From NCBI RefSeq assembly GCF_030053345.1, contig NZ_JASGBP010000008.1:62001-126000 (forward strand): a stretch of 64,000 nucleotides of DNA. Reading direction: 5' to 3'. Under the pieces are notes generated by a model that ran no database searches, was not told where the DNA came from, and worked only from the letters and a program-made list of their open reading frames with translations. The stretch is from Flavobacterium sedimenticola. Its GTDB lineage: Bacteria; Bacteroidota; Bacteroidia; Flavobacteriales; Flavobacteriaceae. Position 1 is the first letter of the stretch; every line of letters starts with the position of its first letter. Of the stretch, positions 1-10,586 are shown piece by piece. The translations under genes were made by a program, and so were the position numbers.

Positions 1-3000
1 CTGCAACCATTGAGCTCGAATCAAAACTGTCAACAGGTACATTAACCACACCGTTACCCGGTGTTCCGATAAAAGGAAAGTCAACGGTTCCTGTGCCGGT
101 GCTGAATGGAGCGATATTGCTCACTCTGGTGATAAAACCTTGTCCTTGCGAAGTAGAGGCCAAACTCAACCAACTTCCGGCTGAAGTGCCCGACTGCCAT
201 CTGTATTTTAAATCAAACTGACTTGGAATTTGACTAAAAACATTCTCCGCTACCGGAGAACCCCAATAAACGTAAGCCCATCGGGTTATAGGTCGTGTAG
301 TTCGGGTCATTTTAATACTTCCCGAATTAATGGCAGCATCATTGATTTGTATCAAATTAGCACTGTTCTTAATGTCTAATAGACCTCCCGTTCTAATGGT
401 AACTTCATCGGTTATAGTAATATTATTATCCGTGTTTACAGTTAAAGCACCTCCTGTTTTGATGGTGATATTTTTTCCGTAAGCATCATAACTGGTTCCC
501 GAAATGACAGGGTCAATGGGCGTGTCCGGAATGATAATACAGCTGCTGGATGTAGGTTTCCCCAGTGGTTTCCAGTTCTCATCATCATCCCACAAATCGT
601 CCGTTCCATTCCAAATTTTAGAATTGTTGACTACTGTAATCACTTGACTTGTAGTGCAGCCATTAGCCAAAGTTGCATTGGCAGTAAAGGTATACATGCT
701 GTTTTCCAATTGTGTAAAGGTTGGTTTAACATAAACATTTACGGCCGGTGTTCCCGAAACATAGGCAATGGTACAAGCCGCATCCGTAAAGGCCGCAACC
801 GGCGTGGAGCTGGTCCAGCTTAAAGCCGTTCCAATTGGGCGATAGCCGTATAGTTTGATGTCGTCTACGGCCAAACCATCACACCATTCACCATAATACC
901 GTACTCTGACTTTTAAATTAGTCTGATTAATGTAGCCCGATAAATCGAATGAAACTGTTTCAAATCGTGTTCCGATTCCAACGTCTTCTGTATACCTTTT
1001 TATTTCGGTCCAATTGGTACCGCCATTTGTGGAAACATCTATCGTGACGTAATCGTATGTTAAATACTGACCGTCTTCGTAATAACGCGAATAAAATAAT
1101 CGCATCGACAAGGTCAGATTAACAAAGCTACTCGAACTCACTGTGGCGGAAGCCATTTGATTGTGAATTGTCACACCGCCAACATCAGAAGTGGTAAAAG
1201 CAAAGCCATTTCCGTTAACACCACTCGATATGGCCGGGAACCAAACATTATAATTGGTTACAGGTGTCGGTACGAACGTACTTGTTTTGTTTTGCCATTG
1301 TGAATTGGTATTCTCTGTTGTAGAGAGGATGTTGGTATTCGTAAAAGTACCCAATCCACTGCTAAACTTCTCGTCAATCAAATACACTTCTTCCATATCA
1401 CCGGTAGCTGTAAGGTTGAGGACGAAATCTTCGCCGCATACGGTTGGATTCGTTGGAGAATAGGTTAGCGAAGGTATCGGACTGATAACAGCACTAACGG
1501 CAGTTCTGGTTAAAGATTCACAGCCATTGTAAACCGTAACATAATAAGTTGTGGTTGAGTTGATGGAAGGCGTTGTCCAACTTCCTGTTGCTGAAGTTCC
1601 GACTAAAGTAGAACCGGTAGGAGTTGAGTACCATCGGTACTGAGTTACTCCTGCCGAAGTACTGGAAGCCCCTAACACAACAGTTCCACTGCCACAAGTC
1701 CTTCCATCGGTAACAGTTGAAACTATAGCGCTGCAACTGGCAACAACAGTAAACAAATAATCTTCTGTTTCTCCCGGATAATTGATATTGCCGCAAGAAG
1801 TAAAATTGTCAGTCGAATTCGCGTCATAAGGAAACGTAAAATCGCGGCTGTTCAATCGAATTCGAATTCGGTAGTTTCCGACAGGCGTCGAAGCCGGAAT
1901 GATAAATCCAAAAGTAGTTGAATAAGTGGAAATTCCGCCGGTACTGTACACTTGTTCTCCGGTATCGGTAAAATCTCCGTCTTTGTTCCAATCAACCCAA
2001 GCTTTCATAAAAGAGGAATTCAAAGCCTGAACGGAGATGTTAATTCCTTCTCCTTGAGCTTGTCGAGCCAAATTGGTCAGGTTGGTAAAGTCTTGATAGC
2101 CTAACGGGCTGGAAGAATAAGTCGAATAATTCGAAACGTCATTTAAAGTACCCACAAAACTCACTTCAGAAAAGTATCCTAGGCTCTGTTGCCCACTGCT
2201 TACAGAAGGTGTGCAATAGTTGGAGGTTATCGTGGCTATTGAACCGTTCAACGGGCTTGTGGTGTTGTAAGTTGGTCCGCCGGAACAGGCAGAATTGTAG
2301 GCAAATACAAATAGATAGTATGTGGTTGTGGTTGATAAGCCGGAGGCCACAAAAGTAACGTTAGAATCGTTATCCACTACCGTATTTCCGGCACCAACCG
2401 TTCCTCCAATGGCGTAATTGGTTCCGTTTATCGGTGATGGCACTGCACCTGTGGTGTTGATAACTACTAAATAATTATCGGGAGCCGGACTCGGTGCCGT
2501 AAAGCTTCCGGCAATGGTTGTTCCTGTTGAATTCAAAATCAAAGCCGTTGGTTGTGCCGTTGGCACCACACAAACTATAGGATCGGCAATGGTAATGGTA
2601 TAATCTTCGGTTTCTCCGTAAGTACCACTCATGGTGCAACTTGATGATGAAGTTATGTTGGTTTGTCTTCCGTATCGGACTCTCATTCGGGTGGTTCCCA
2701 ATGTGGCACCGACAGGAACAAGAACCGCAATGGTATTGGTAGAATTGGCAATAACACCATTTCCGAACGTGAAATATTCTGTGGCATCAAAAACCTGATT
2801 CTGATTAAAATCAATCCAAGCCGCTAATCCGTGTTTTTTATTTCCGATACCGGTGCCTACACTCAAGTTGTAGGTGTTGCCACGGGTAACGGTTGTAGTT
2901 TGTGAGCCTGTAGGGGCGAAGTTAGTATAACCGGTAGCCGCACAAGTAGTGCTGTTGTTTAGTGTGTTAAGAGTTACGTTGGCGATATAATCTCCGTTGG

Positions 3001-4924
3001 TTGTACAATTCAAATTTCCGGTCGGAACACAATAATTAGTGGCTAAGGTAGTGGTGTTTCCACTGAGTGGGGAAGCGGTTAAATACAAAGGACCGCCGGT
3101 ACAAGAGCCGTTAAAAGAAAAAACAAAGAAATAGTACTGAGTGCTTATGGTAAGCCCTGTTGCTGTAAACGAATTGTTGCCATCAATATCTACTACTGTG
3201 TTTCCGGCTCCAATAGTTCCGCCGACTGTATACGTGGTTCCGTTTACCGGAGTAGGGGTGGCTCCTGTGGTATTCACCACGACCAAATAATAGTTGGGAG
3301 CAGGCGAGGCGGCTGTAAAAGTACCTAAAACAGTTGTTCCTCCTGCTGTGAGTATCAAAGAAGTCGGTTGTGCTGTAGGAGTTGCACAAGGCAAAATTTG
3401 TTGTACGTTGACTTTATAATCCTGAACATCAGTCAAACTATTGGTATTACACGGAGCGGCAGCTCCTTCGGCATTGAAAGCCAATTCAACCCTCAATCGA
3501 GAAGCATCGACTACTGCTGTTCCGGGAACGGAAAAAGTATTGCTCAACGTTACGCTTTGGGCCGAAGCTACTGTCGATGTTGTTGATAAGACAGTTTCTG
3601 TGGCAACATCAAAAACACCGTTTAAATTCCAATCAATCCATGCTGAAATATTCTTCTGTGAAGTAGTTTGATTCCAAATAGTAACACTAATAGTGTAAGT
3701 GTTCGATTGTATTACGTTGGTAGAAACAGTCGGGTAATAATTTACATAGCCATTCCATGCCGAACTGTTCTGGTTAATTGTATTGAGGGTAACATTTGAA
3801 ATGTAAGATGTGGCCGCTGTGTTTCCTCCTGCGGCACAATAACTCAAACAGCTTGAGCCGTATGCGGTCGTAATGACAACATCGTCAAAGGAAGAGCCGC
3901 AATACCCGTTAGAAATTGTCCATCGCAAAGTAGCCGAAGTGCCTAACGCCAAACCTGTTACGGTTGAAGTCGGCGAGTTTGGTGAAGTAATTGTTGCTGT
4001 TCCCGATATTACGGTCCAAGTGCCTGTGCCGTTTGCCGGGGTATTTCCCGTTAAGGTGGTTGAAGTGACACAAGCTGTTAAGGTTTGGTCTGCTCCCGCT
4101 AAAGCTGTTGTCAAAGTGGGACAAGTAAAAGTGATCACAATAGCCCCTGATTGTCCTGAGCCTCCTGCATTACCTTTGTGTCCGGCTCCTCCGCCACCGC
4201 CACCATAGTTTCCGGTAGCATTTCCACCGGCAGTGTTATTTCCGCCGGTGCCACCGGCGCCACCGTAACTGGCTACAGCAGCCCCTCCATTACCCGGTAT
4301 CGCAGTTGTAGTGGCATTTCCACCGTTATTTCCCGCTCCGCTTGAACCGGCAGCACTACCACCGCCTCCTCCCGAACCCGAACCTCCGGCACTACCACTT
4401 CCTAATCCGCTTCCTCCATTACCTCCGGCAAAAACAGCTCCTGCATCACCCAAGCTTGCGGCTACAGTTCCTCCGGTTCCTCCGGTAATTGTCCCGGTAC
4501 CGCTGGCAGTACCCACAGAGCCTCCGGCTGCTGTTACGGTTACACCGTTTATGGTTACAGAAGTAGTACCACCGGCAGTATTTGCGGCACCGCCTGCTCC
4601 TATCGAGGTTGCTGAAATGGTATAAATGGTTCCGGGTACTACGGTGATTGCATTTCTTCTGGCGTAGGCACCGCCACCGCCACCGCCACCAACGTGTCCG
4701 TTTGTATTTGCAGAGGATCTTCCTCCGGCACCGCCACCTATAGCCTCAACTTTTATGGATGTTACCCCTTGCGGGCAAGTCCAAGTTTGTGCGCTCCCTG
4801 TATAAGTATAAACAGTAGTGGTTTGTGCTGTTGTGGTGTTAATAGTCGCTAACAATACATAAGAAATGATTAGTATTGTTTTGGTGAAAGAACTATTGTT
4901 TTGGGTTAAGTAATTGTTTTTCAT
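1..4924 (-). CDS. Giant secreted surface protein with Gly-rich and repeated GEVED modules (3' end outside window)
   Basis: The frame stays open from an ATG at 4922-4924 to the left edge, so at least 1641 residues are visible and the C-terminus is missing. The first ~34 residues form a signal peptide ending TTTAQ. Residues ~55-240 are extremely Gly/Ala-rich. Then come three GEVED-like modules (about 360-507, 633-777 and 903-1056, the last two ending in clear GETEDY motifs) separated by two fibronectin-III-like modules (about 513-628 and 783-901), an Ig-like segment (~1062-1145) and a jelly-roll/MAM-like segment (~1180-1360). GEVED proteins of Flavobacteria are usually T9SS-exported adhesins; the sorting domain would lie outside the window. 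Its function is inferred as surface adhesion or matrix; no catalytic motif is seen. A TTG-N21-TAATTTTG promoter lies just upstream. Confidence 0.85.
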   Translation of the reverse strand, partial: MKNNYLTQNNSSFTKTILIISYVLLATINTTTAQTTTVYTYTGSAQTWTCPQGVTSIKVEAIGGGAGGRSSANTNGHVGGGGGGGAYARRNAITVVPGTIYTISATSIGAGGAANTAGGTTSVTINGVTVTAAGGSVGTASGTGTITGGTGGTVAASLGDAGAVFAGGNGGSGLGSGSAGGSGSGGGGGSAAGSSGAGNNGGNATTTAIPGNGGAAVASYGGAGGTGGNNTAGGNATGNYGGGGGGAGHKGNAGGSGQSGAIVITFTCPTLTTALAGADQTLTACVTSTTLTGNTPANGTGTWTVISGTATITSPNSPTSTVTGLALGTSATLRWTISNGYCGSSFDDVVITTAYGSSCLSYCAAGGNTAATSYISNVTLNTINQNSSAWNGYVNYYPTVSTNVIQSNTYTISVTIWNQTTSQKNISAWIDWNLNGVFDVATETVLSTTSTVASAQSVTLSNTFSVPGTAVVDASRLRVELAFNAEGAAAPCNTNSLTDVQDYKVNVQQILPCATPTAQPTSLILTAGGTTVLGTFTAASPAPNYYLVVVNTTGATPTPVNGTTYTVGGTIGAGNTVVDIDGNNSFTATGLTISTQYYFFVFSFNGSCTGGPLYLTASPLSGNTTTLATNYCVPTGNLNCTTNGDYIANVTLNTLNNSTTCAATGYTNFAPTGSQTTTVTRGNTYNLSVGTGIGNKKHGLAAWIDFNQNQVFDATEYFTFGNGVIANSTNTIAVLVPVGATLGTTRMRVRYGRQTNITSSSSCTMSGTYGETEDYTITIADPIVCVVPTAQPTALILNSTGTTIAGSFTAPSPAPDNYLVVINTTGAVPSPINGTNYAIGGTVGAGNTVVDNDSNVTFVASGLSTTTTYYLFVFAYNSACSGGPTYNTTSPLNGSIATITSNYCTPSVSSGQQSLGYFSEVSFVGTLNDVSNYSTYSSSPLGYQDFTNLTNLARQAQGEGINISVQALNSSFMKAWVDWNKDGDFTDTGEQVYSTGGISTYSTTFGFIIPASTPVGNYRIRIRLNSRDFTFPYDANSTDNFTSCGNINYPGETEDYLFTVVASCSAIVSTVTDGRTCGSGTVVLGASSTSAGVTQYRWYSTPTGSTLVGTSATGSWTTPSINSTTTYYVTVYNGCESLTRTAVSAVISPIPSLTYSPTNPTVCGEDFVLNLTATGDMEEVYLIDEKFSSGLGTFTNTNILSTTENTNSQWQNKTSTFVPTPVTNYNVWFPAISSGVNGNGFAFTTSDVGGVTIHNQMASATVSSSSFVNLTLSMRLFYSRYYEDGQYLTYDYVTIDVSTNGGTNWTEIKRYTEDVGIGTRFETVSFDLSGYINQTNLKVRVRYYGEWCDGLAVDDIKLYGYRPIGTALSWTSSTPVAAFTDAACTIAYVSGTPAVNVYVKPTFTQLENSMYTFTANATLANGCTTSQVITVVNNSKIWNGTDDLWDDDENWKPLGKPTSSSCIIIPDTPIDPVISGTSYDAYGKNITIKTGGALTVNTDNNITITDEVTIRTGGLLDIKNSANLIQINDAAINSGSIKMTRTTRPITRWAYVYWGSPVAENVFSQIPSQFDLKYRWQSGTSAGSWLSLASTSQGQGFITRVSNIAPFSTGTGTVDFPFIGTPGNGVVNVPVDSFDSSSMVA

Positions 4925-4965
4925 AAGCCTTCTCAAATTTCAATTCACAATTATTAAATATCTAT

Positions 4966-4997
4966 CAAAATTAAATAATTATTGAATAGATAATCAA
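4966..4997 (-). promoter_or_regulatory. Promoter of the GEVED surface protein
   Basis: Reading the minus strand, a TTG (4997-4995) is followed after 21 nt by TAATTTTG (4973-4966), matching the Bacteroidetes sigma consensus TTG-N17-23-TAnnTTTG. It lies 41 nt before the ATG. The surrounding 4925-5186 spacer is very AT-rich and holds no gene. Confidence 0.65.
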
Positions 4998-5186
4998 TAT
5001 ATAGTTAAATTGTTGAAAACTTATTGCGTATATTTTTTGTTTTATAAATTATTATTAATATTAATATAAATCTTCTTTTTTTTACTAAAAAAGCAAAATA
5101 AAGTTACATTTTAGTTATAAAACTCAAAAAAGTATCGTTGAAAAGCAGTTGGCTCTCCTTTGAAGTTTACGATAATTAGTTGGTTT

Positions 5187-8100
5187 TTAATTTTTTACAA
5201 TTTTTTGACTGAAAGTTTTACTGGAATCCGTGGTAACTTTAACCACATAAGCTCCCTCAGCCATGTTTTCAACTGGGATTTTAATATATTCTTGATTCGA
5301 ACTGTTGACACTATAGGTATTTATTTTTTGGCCCAACAAGTTGAATAACGAAACCGATAGTATCGTATATGTCTCGCTTTTATTTTTTATATTCAGACTA
5401 CTGTCGGTGTTTGTAAAGAAAATAATTGGAGTGTTTTCTGCAGCAGTATTCAGACCGAGTGATTGTGTCGAAAAGCGTACCGAAAAGCGGTCGTTGTACT
5501 CCCCAACAGGAAGTGAAATTTCAAAATTAGTAGTTCGGATATCGTGATAAATTCCGGTTTGATTGTCGTAGATATAAATATTAGTCGATTCAGCTACATT
5601 TTCCAATGTTTCAATCTTAATGGTACTCAAACCTTCCGAAGCCGTTTTGATTCCTAAAGGCAGAATTTGATCGTCATTAAAATCAGGTACCGCCTGAATA
5701 GTCATTTTAATATCACTATTGTTCCAATACAAATCTTCATCATTCAGATCAATAATGGGCGCATCATAACCAATATCGAATAAATCGGTAGTGTTTTCAT
5801 CGGCGCCAACTAAAATTTGTCTGAATTTTTGAGACGGCGATTGGTATTGCAATCTTATTTTTTGACGTAAATCTTCTTCGATTTCTTCGGTTTGAACCGC
5901 TTCACCATTTCTGAAAAATATAGATTGAGTACTCGATTTTGCCTTGAAGGCTCTTTGACTGTTTTTAAAAGAAATGGTTCCGCCGGTAACCGGTGTACTT
6001 AGGTTAGGGTTATTAGACATCATTGCACTGTTCGAACCGGTACCGATGAAGAAGCCCTGACCTACAGGGATATATTTTTTTGGGGCTCTGGTGCCCTGTG
6101 CTCCATTAGCATTAATTAAAGGATCGTTTGAAATGGCCACTACTCCGCCCATCAAAGTAAAAGTAGAGTAACCGCCAATATATTGATTCAAGACATGCGA
6201 TTGTCCGCCAAAATGATCCCAAAAATACAATGAGCCGTTAAAGATATTGCTTGCCGCTCTACCCGGACCGTCTTTAATGTTGTCTTTGATGAACTCTTCT
6301 GCGTCCAAAGCAGAAGGATACGGATTACCGACCAAGTAACTTTGGTTTAAGGCGATATTGAGATTGATGTTTCCATTGTTTGGTTTACCGGCAAATACAT
6401 AGTTTTGACCCACATTAAAAGGAGGGGTGCCGGTTGGTCCTTTCATGGTAAATCCTTCTCCGGGATTGATGGTTCCTGTAGTGCCTACATACTGCCAGCC
6501 GGCATATGAAGTATCAATACTGGTGTATTTATACATCCAACTGGTACTTATTTTTATAGGGAAAGTCAATGCACCGTCAGCAAAATAAACGCCGTTTCCG
6601 AAATTAATCGTACTTGGGTTAAATGGATTGGCAGCCGAATCAGTTCCGTCTTTTAAAACAGAGCCTATCGTATAATTGGTTCCGCTTGTAGTTACCGGTG
6701 AAGACCAATAGTTGTAATGGAAGCTGCTTTTGTGTCCTTGTTGATCGATTAATATTTTACCGGTTCCTGATGACGGATTGGCTGCCGTTCCGCTTTGAAC
6801 CAACTGGGCTTCTCCGGTAAAGCGTAAGTCACCGCTCAACAGCAATACGTTATTGCTTACAGTTAATTGAAAATTATCAACGACACTAACACCTTTAGCA
6901 CCGTTGGAAGTATTCAATGTTAAATTATAGAACGTTTCATTGGTTTTAATACCCACATTAATATTTTGAATTTGATTGGTCGTCGCACCGTTGAAGGTTA
7001 CAGTTCCGATGCCAGTCACAAAAGTGCCGCTGTTTTTCCAATCTCTGCTGACATACAAATCAGAATTAGATGCGGCCGACATGGTCAAGCTAGCCGAGTT
7101 GGCAATAATAACATCACGCGCTCTGGCTATGTTACTGTATAAAGCAGCAAAGCTCGAGGTTGAGGGATCAATAACCGGCATTCTCACAGCACCGGCGGGG
7201 ATTTGAGCATCAATCGTGGCCGACGGCATTCCTCCGGCCCAATTTTTACAATCAAACCAATCCGTGCTCACTAAACCTGTCCACAAGCCCGGAGTGCCGT
7301 TTAATACGGTTACCGTAGCTGAGCCGCTGATGTCCGAGGCTATTGCTGTACAACGCGCATCACTTAGGGCAGTAATCGTGAAGGTTCGGTTAGCGGTAAT
7401 GCCGTTTACATTAAAGATATATGGATTGGTTGTGATGTTGTTAACGGTAGTAGTGGTAGCACCGTTGCTGTAAGTGATACTCCATGGAGCTGTTCCGGTT
7501 AATGCCACACTGAATGTAGCGGGATTTCCTAAACAAATCGTTTGGTCAGGACCAATATTAGCGGTCGGTCTCGGATTAACAGTTACTGTGATGTAGGTAG
7601 TTCCATCAGGACCATAACTGGTACAGCCATTCAAATAGGAAGTTACGGCATAGGTTGTGGTAACTGTAGGCGTTACCGATACAGATGAGGTATTACTGAT
7701 GACCTGTCCGGTGATAGAGTCCACCCATTGTGTGGTCAAATTTGATGGTGTTTCGGGAATTAAAATGTTGTCGATTGCCCATGAACTGTTTACGGTTCCG
7801 TTGTATACAAATCGAACTCTCAAATTCGCTTGTCCAATATAATTGCTCAAATCAATGGTTTGATTCGGAAAAGCATTGTACGGACTTCTGGTACTCGGGC
7901 CGGTGTAGGAGGCTAATATGATGCTGTAAGTTGTTCCGCCATCTAAAGACAATTCAATGGAGACGGAAGCACCGGCTTGCAGGTTAAATGCATGATTGAA
8001 ACTTAAAGTAGCGGAAGTTAATCCAAACGTATTGAATATAGGGGTTTGCATAACCGAATTGTAGTTTCCGTTAGCGATGGCAAATTTTCCAATCGAAGCA

Positions 8101-10220
8101 TAATCGATACCCGAATACGTTCCGCCATTGGTAGCACTCAATCGGAACGGGCCCTCAGTGGTATTACTTCCTCCGGCATTCAAACAGTTACCGCATCCGT
8201 CAACCAACCAATTATCGGGATTGGCGTTACTAAACGTTCCGCCGTTAGCCAAATAAGAACTGGTGGCAAATCCGCTTTCAGAATATAGAACAGAAGAGCC
8301 TCCAATACAAATGGTTTGAGGAGTAGCTGTAACCGGAGAAGGTTTGATATTCGGAATCACATCAATCAACGCTATGTAAGAGTACGCCAAATTACAAGAA
8401 GCCCCGTTTTGAACTACGGCTCTGAAAAAGGTAGTTTGCGTAATGTTTGTATAATTTAAAGTGGTAGTGGTGTTGGCAATAGGTGTCCAAGTGGCCCCGC
8501 CGTTTGTGGTCGATTCCCAACGAATGATAGTTCCCGTATGACCACTTAAATACACGCTTCCTGAGCCAAAGTGACACACTGTTGTGGTTCTCACTACCGG
8601 TGTTACATTAGGTAACGAAATGGAGGCAGTTCCGCCTACACTTTGCTCATTAACGATTACGGCAGCATAATCGGAATTTAAATCGGTATCACAACCGTTG
8701 CTGATAACACAGTAATAATCGGAACCGGAATTAGCCGGTGTACTTAAATTGAATGTTAAGGTTGGAGTGGTTACTCCCGAAATGTTTCCTCCGTTTGCTA
8801 AAGCTGTGGCGCCTTTGAACCATTGATAAGACAAATTGTCTCCGGAAGCGGTAACCGAAAGCGAGACCAAACTGTTTTCACAAATGGTCTGACTGGCGGC
8901 AGGCTGTGAGCTAATCGACATGGGTTGCGGAACCGATACCGCTGTGGTTGTATTGGAACAAGTCGTTACATCGTCCGTAAAAGTAAATGTTACACTACCA
9001 TAATCCATTCCGGTGGCCAAACCGGTATTGTCAATGGTCGCTTTGGTGATGTCGTTACTAATCCATGTACCTCCGTTACTTGGAGAGAGTTGTATAGTTC
9101 CTCCCACACATACACTGTTTGGTGCGGAAACGGCAGGAGCGGCATTAACAGTTACCGTGGTTGTAGCCGAATTTGAACAACCATTGCTGTCAGTGAAGGT
9201 GTAAGAGATAATGGTATTTCCGCCAATCAAACCGGTTACTTCTCCGGAAGTAGTAACGGTAGCAACAGCTGGTGAAGCAGAACTCCAACTTCCACCCAAG
9301 GTTGAATTGGAGAGTATAGTTGAAGCACCGGCACATACAGTCGTGTTTCCTGTAATGGCATCCACCACAGGAAGCGGATTTACTGTAAAATTAGTAGAAG
9401 AAGTTCCCGTTCCCTGGGGCGTGGTCAAAGAAATCGTTCCTGTGGTCGCCCCGACCGGTAAAGTAGCTGTTATTTGAGTAGAACTGTTTTGCACAAAAGT
9501 GGCAGCTGTTCCGTTAAAGTTAACAGCAGTAGCGCCTGCAATATAGTTTCCGGTAATTACTACAGCTGTATTGGAACCCACACAACCAGAAGACGGAGTA
9601 AATCCTATAACGGTATAATGTATAGTAATTCGGATATAGTCGATGGTAGCCGTTAGGCTGTTGTTTGCATTTACCGAAATCACAGCGCCAAAATTGGCCG
9701 CATTAATATCGGCAGGTGTCCAAGTAGTTCCCCAAGTATCAGTGGCAGAACCATAAGTGGCTACCGCAAAAGTAGTACCGTAAGCTGTAGCTGTGGCTTT
9801 GTTGTTTCCGGTTACTACACCGCCTTTTACCAAACTTACCAAATTGTCTTTTGTGATTCTTCCTCCGTTCGTGGCGCTGGTTCTGCGGTTTACCGTTACT
9901 ACGATACCGTTAACAATAGCATTACCGGGTATTGAAAACCCATAGTTGCTTCCTTGTAAGTTGTCTGTGTTTCCGGCAGCTGCAAAAACAGCTGTGGCAT
10001 AGTTAGTATCTGCGGTATTGGTGATGTTTCCGGGCGTATTCCAATCTACATTGGCACCGGCTATGAAGGTACCACTGGCAGGATTGTTGGGCCCTGCTGT
10101 TTGAGCCGACGAAGATTCACTTAGCAAAAGTAAAAGCGCAACAAGGAGTAGGATGTATTTTTTTGAAAAAAATAATTCTAATGTAGATTTATGTTTCGAT
10201 AGTAAGTAGTTTTTTTTCAT
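5187..10220 (-). CDS. Giant T9SS-exported multi-domain adhesin-like protein, 1677 aa
   Basis: A complete 1677-residue protein. Residues 1-40 are a long signal peptide (hydrophobic LLLVALLLLL, cleavage near SSSAQ). A jelly-roll-like region (~41-205) is followed by an IPT/TIG-like domain (~205-283), several Ig/PKD-like repeats with CxG and TVTV strands, a MAM-like segment ending near WAIDNILIPE, and more Ig-like repeats. The last ~80 residues contain LFNLLGQKI and end in KTFSQKIVKN, which is the pattern of a T9SS C-terminal sorting domain (type A-like). It is therefore predicted to cross the outer membrane by T9SS and be anchored or released at the surface. No enzyme motif was recognised; a role in adhesion is inference. 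It follows the same orientation as the neighbouring GEVED protein but has its own promoter-like element. Confidence 0.9.
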   Translation of the reverse strand: MKKNYLLSKHKSTLELFFSKKYILLLVALLLLLSESSSAQTAGPNNPASGTFIAGANVDWNTPGNITNTADTNYATAVFAAAGNTDNLQGSNYGFSIPGNAIVNGIVVTVNRRTSATNGGRITKDNLVSLVKGGVVTGNNKATATAYGTTFAVATYGSATDTWGTTWTPADINAANFGAVISVNANNSLTATIDYIRITIHYTVIGFTPSSGCVGSNTAVVITGNYIAGATAVNFNGTAATFVQNSSTQITATLPVGATTGTISLTTPQGTGTSSTNFTVNPLPVVDAITGNTTVCAGASTILSNSTLGGSWSSASPAVATVTTSGEVTGLIGGNTIISYTFTDSNGCSNSATTTVTVNAAPAVSAPNSVCVGGTIQLSPSNGGTWISNDITKATIDNTGLATGMDYGSVTFTFTDDVTTCSNTTTAVSVPQPMSISSQPAASQTICENSLVSLSVTASGDNLSYQWFKGATALANGGNISGVTTPTLTFNLSTPANSGSDYYCVISNGCDTDLNSDYAAVIVNEQSVGGTASISLPNVTPVVRTTTVCHFGSGSVYLSGHTGTIIRWESTTNGGATWTPIANTTTTLNYTNITQTTFFRAVVQNGASCNLAYSYIALIDVIPNIKPSPVTATPQTICIGGSSVLYSESGFATSSYLANGGTFSNANPDNWLVDGCGNCLNAGGSNTTEGPFRLSATNGGTYSGIDYASIGKFAIANGNYNSVMQTPIFNTFGLTSATLSFNHAFNLQAGASVSIELSLDGGTTYSIILASYTGPSTRSPYNAFPNQTIDLSNYIGQANLRVRFVYNGTVNSSWAIDNILIPETPSNLTTQWVDSITGQVISNTSSVSVTPTVTTTYAVTSYLNGCTSYGPDGTTYITVTVNPRPTANIGPDQTICLGNPATFSVALTGTAPWSITYSNGATTTTVNNITTNPYIFNVNGITANRTFTITALSDARCTAIASDISGSATVTVLNGTPGLWTGLVSTDWFDCKNWAGGMPSATIDAQIPAGAVRMPVIDPSTSSFAALYSNIARARDVIIANSASLTMSAASNSDLYVSRDWKNSGTFVTGIGTVTFNGATTNQIQNINVGIKTNETFYNLTLNTSNGAKGVSVVDNFQLTVSNNVLLLSGDLRFTGEAQLVQSGTAANPSSGTGKILIDQQGHKSSFHYNYWSSPVTTSGTNYTIGSVLKDGTDSAANPFNPSTINFGNGVYFADGALTFPIKISTSWMYKYTSIDTSYAGWQYVGTTGTINPGEGFTMKGPTGTPPFNVGQNYVFAGKPNNGNINLNIALNQSYLVGNPYPSALDAEEFIKDNIKDGPGRAASNIFNGSLYFWDHFGGQSHVLNQYIGGYSTFTLMGGVVAISNDPLINANGAQGTRAPKKYIPVGQGFFIGTGSNSAMMSNNPNLSTPVTGGTISFKNSQRAFKAKSSTQSIFFRNGEAVQTEEIEEDLRQKIRLQYQSPSQKFRQILVGADENTTDLFDIGYDAPIIDLNDEDLYWNNSDIKMTIQAVPDFNDDQILPLGIKTASEGLSTIKIETLENVAESTNIYIYDNQTGIYHDIRTTNFEISLPVGEYNDRFSVRFSTQSLGLNTAAENTPIIFFTNTDSSLNIKNKSETYTILSVSLFNLLGQKINTYSVNSSNQEYIKIPVENMAEGAYVVKVTTDSSKTFSQKIVKN

Positions 10221-10255
10221 AGGGCGATGAATTTTAAACTCGTTAATACTGTATA

Positions 10256-10263
10256 CAAAATTA
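10256..10263 (-). promoter_or_regulatory. -7 element of the 1677-aa adhesin gene
   Basis: The minus strand reads TAATTTTG, a full match to TAnnTTTG, 35 nt before the ATG. The best -33 candidate is CTG (10283-10281) at 17 nt spacing, one base off TTG. Confidence 0.5.
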
Positions 10264-10552
10264 AACTGCCTACTTCCTGACAGGTATATTTTTAGGTGTT
10301 CTACCTCAAAAATCGATGAAGTGCAGTTTTTTGCTTGTATTTTATGATTTTTTTATCATCACTAAGCATAAAAGCCTTAAAAACAGTATTTTATGATAAA
10401 AAAAAGGATGTAGTTCAACGATAGTTTTTTACCATTCATGGAGAAAAAGTGAATGCGAAGATTATAATTACTATCAATGCTATTCCTTTTTAGAACTTCA
10501 TATGCCTGAAAATGGACTCATTTTTAAGTCGAAATAAATTCGATTAAATGTT

Positions 10553-10560
10553 TATATTTG
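10553..10560 (+). promoter_or_regulatory. -7 element of the TPR gene
   Basis: TATATTTG, a full match to TAnnTTTG, lies 26 nt before the chosen ATG at 10587. No clear TTG -33 box was seen. Confidence 0.5.
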
Positions 10561-10586
10561 TTTCTCGCTAAATTTGGCTGTTGTGT

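Larger units (their letters stand above)
10221..10586. other. Divergent intergenic region
   Basis: This 366 nt AT-rich region separates the leftward adhesin gene from the rightward TPR gene. It contains one -7 element for each direction (minus-strand TAATTTTG at 10263-10256, plus-strand TATATTTG at 10553-10560). Apart from a small CATTCA/TGAATG inverted repeat near 10433-10455 nothing else was recognised. Confidence 0.6.

Noticed and set aside
3873..4625. Pro-rich plus-strand frames opposite the Gly-rich tract
   Set aside because: Gly codons on the minus strand read as Pro/Ala on the plus strand; this is a mirror of the real gene.
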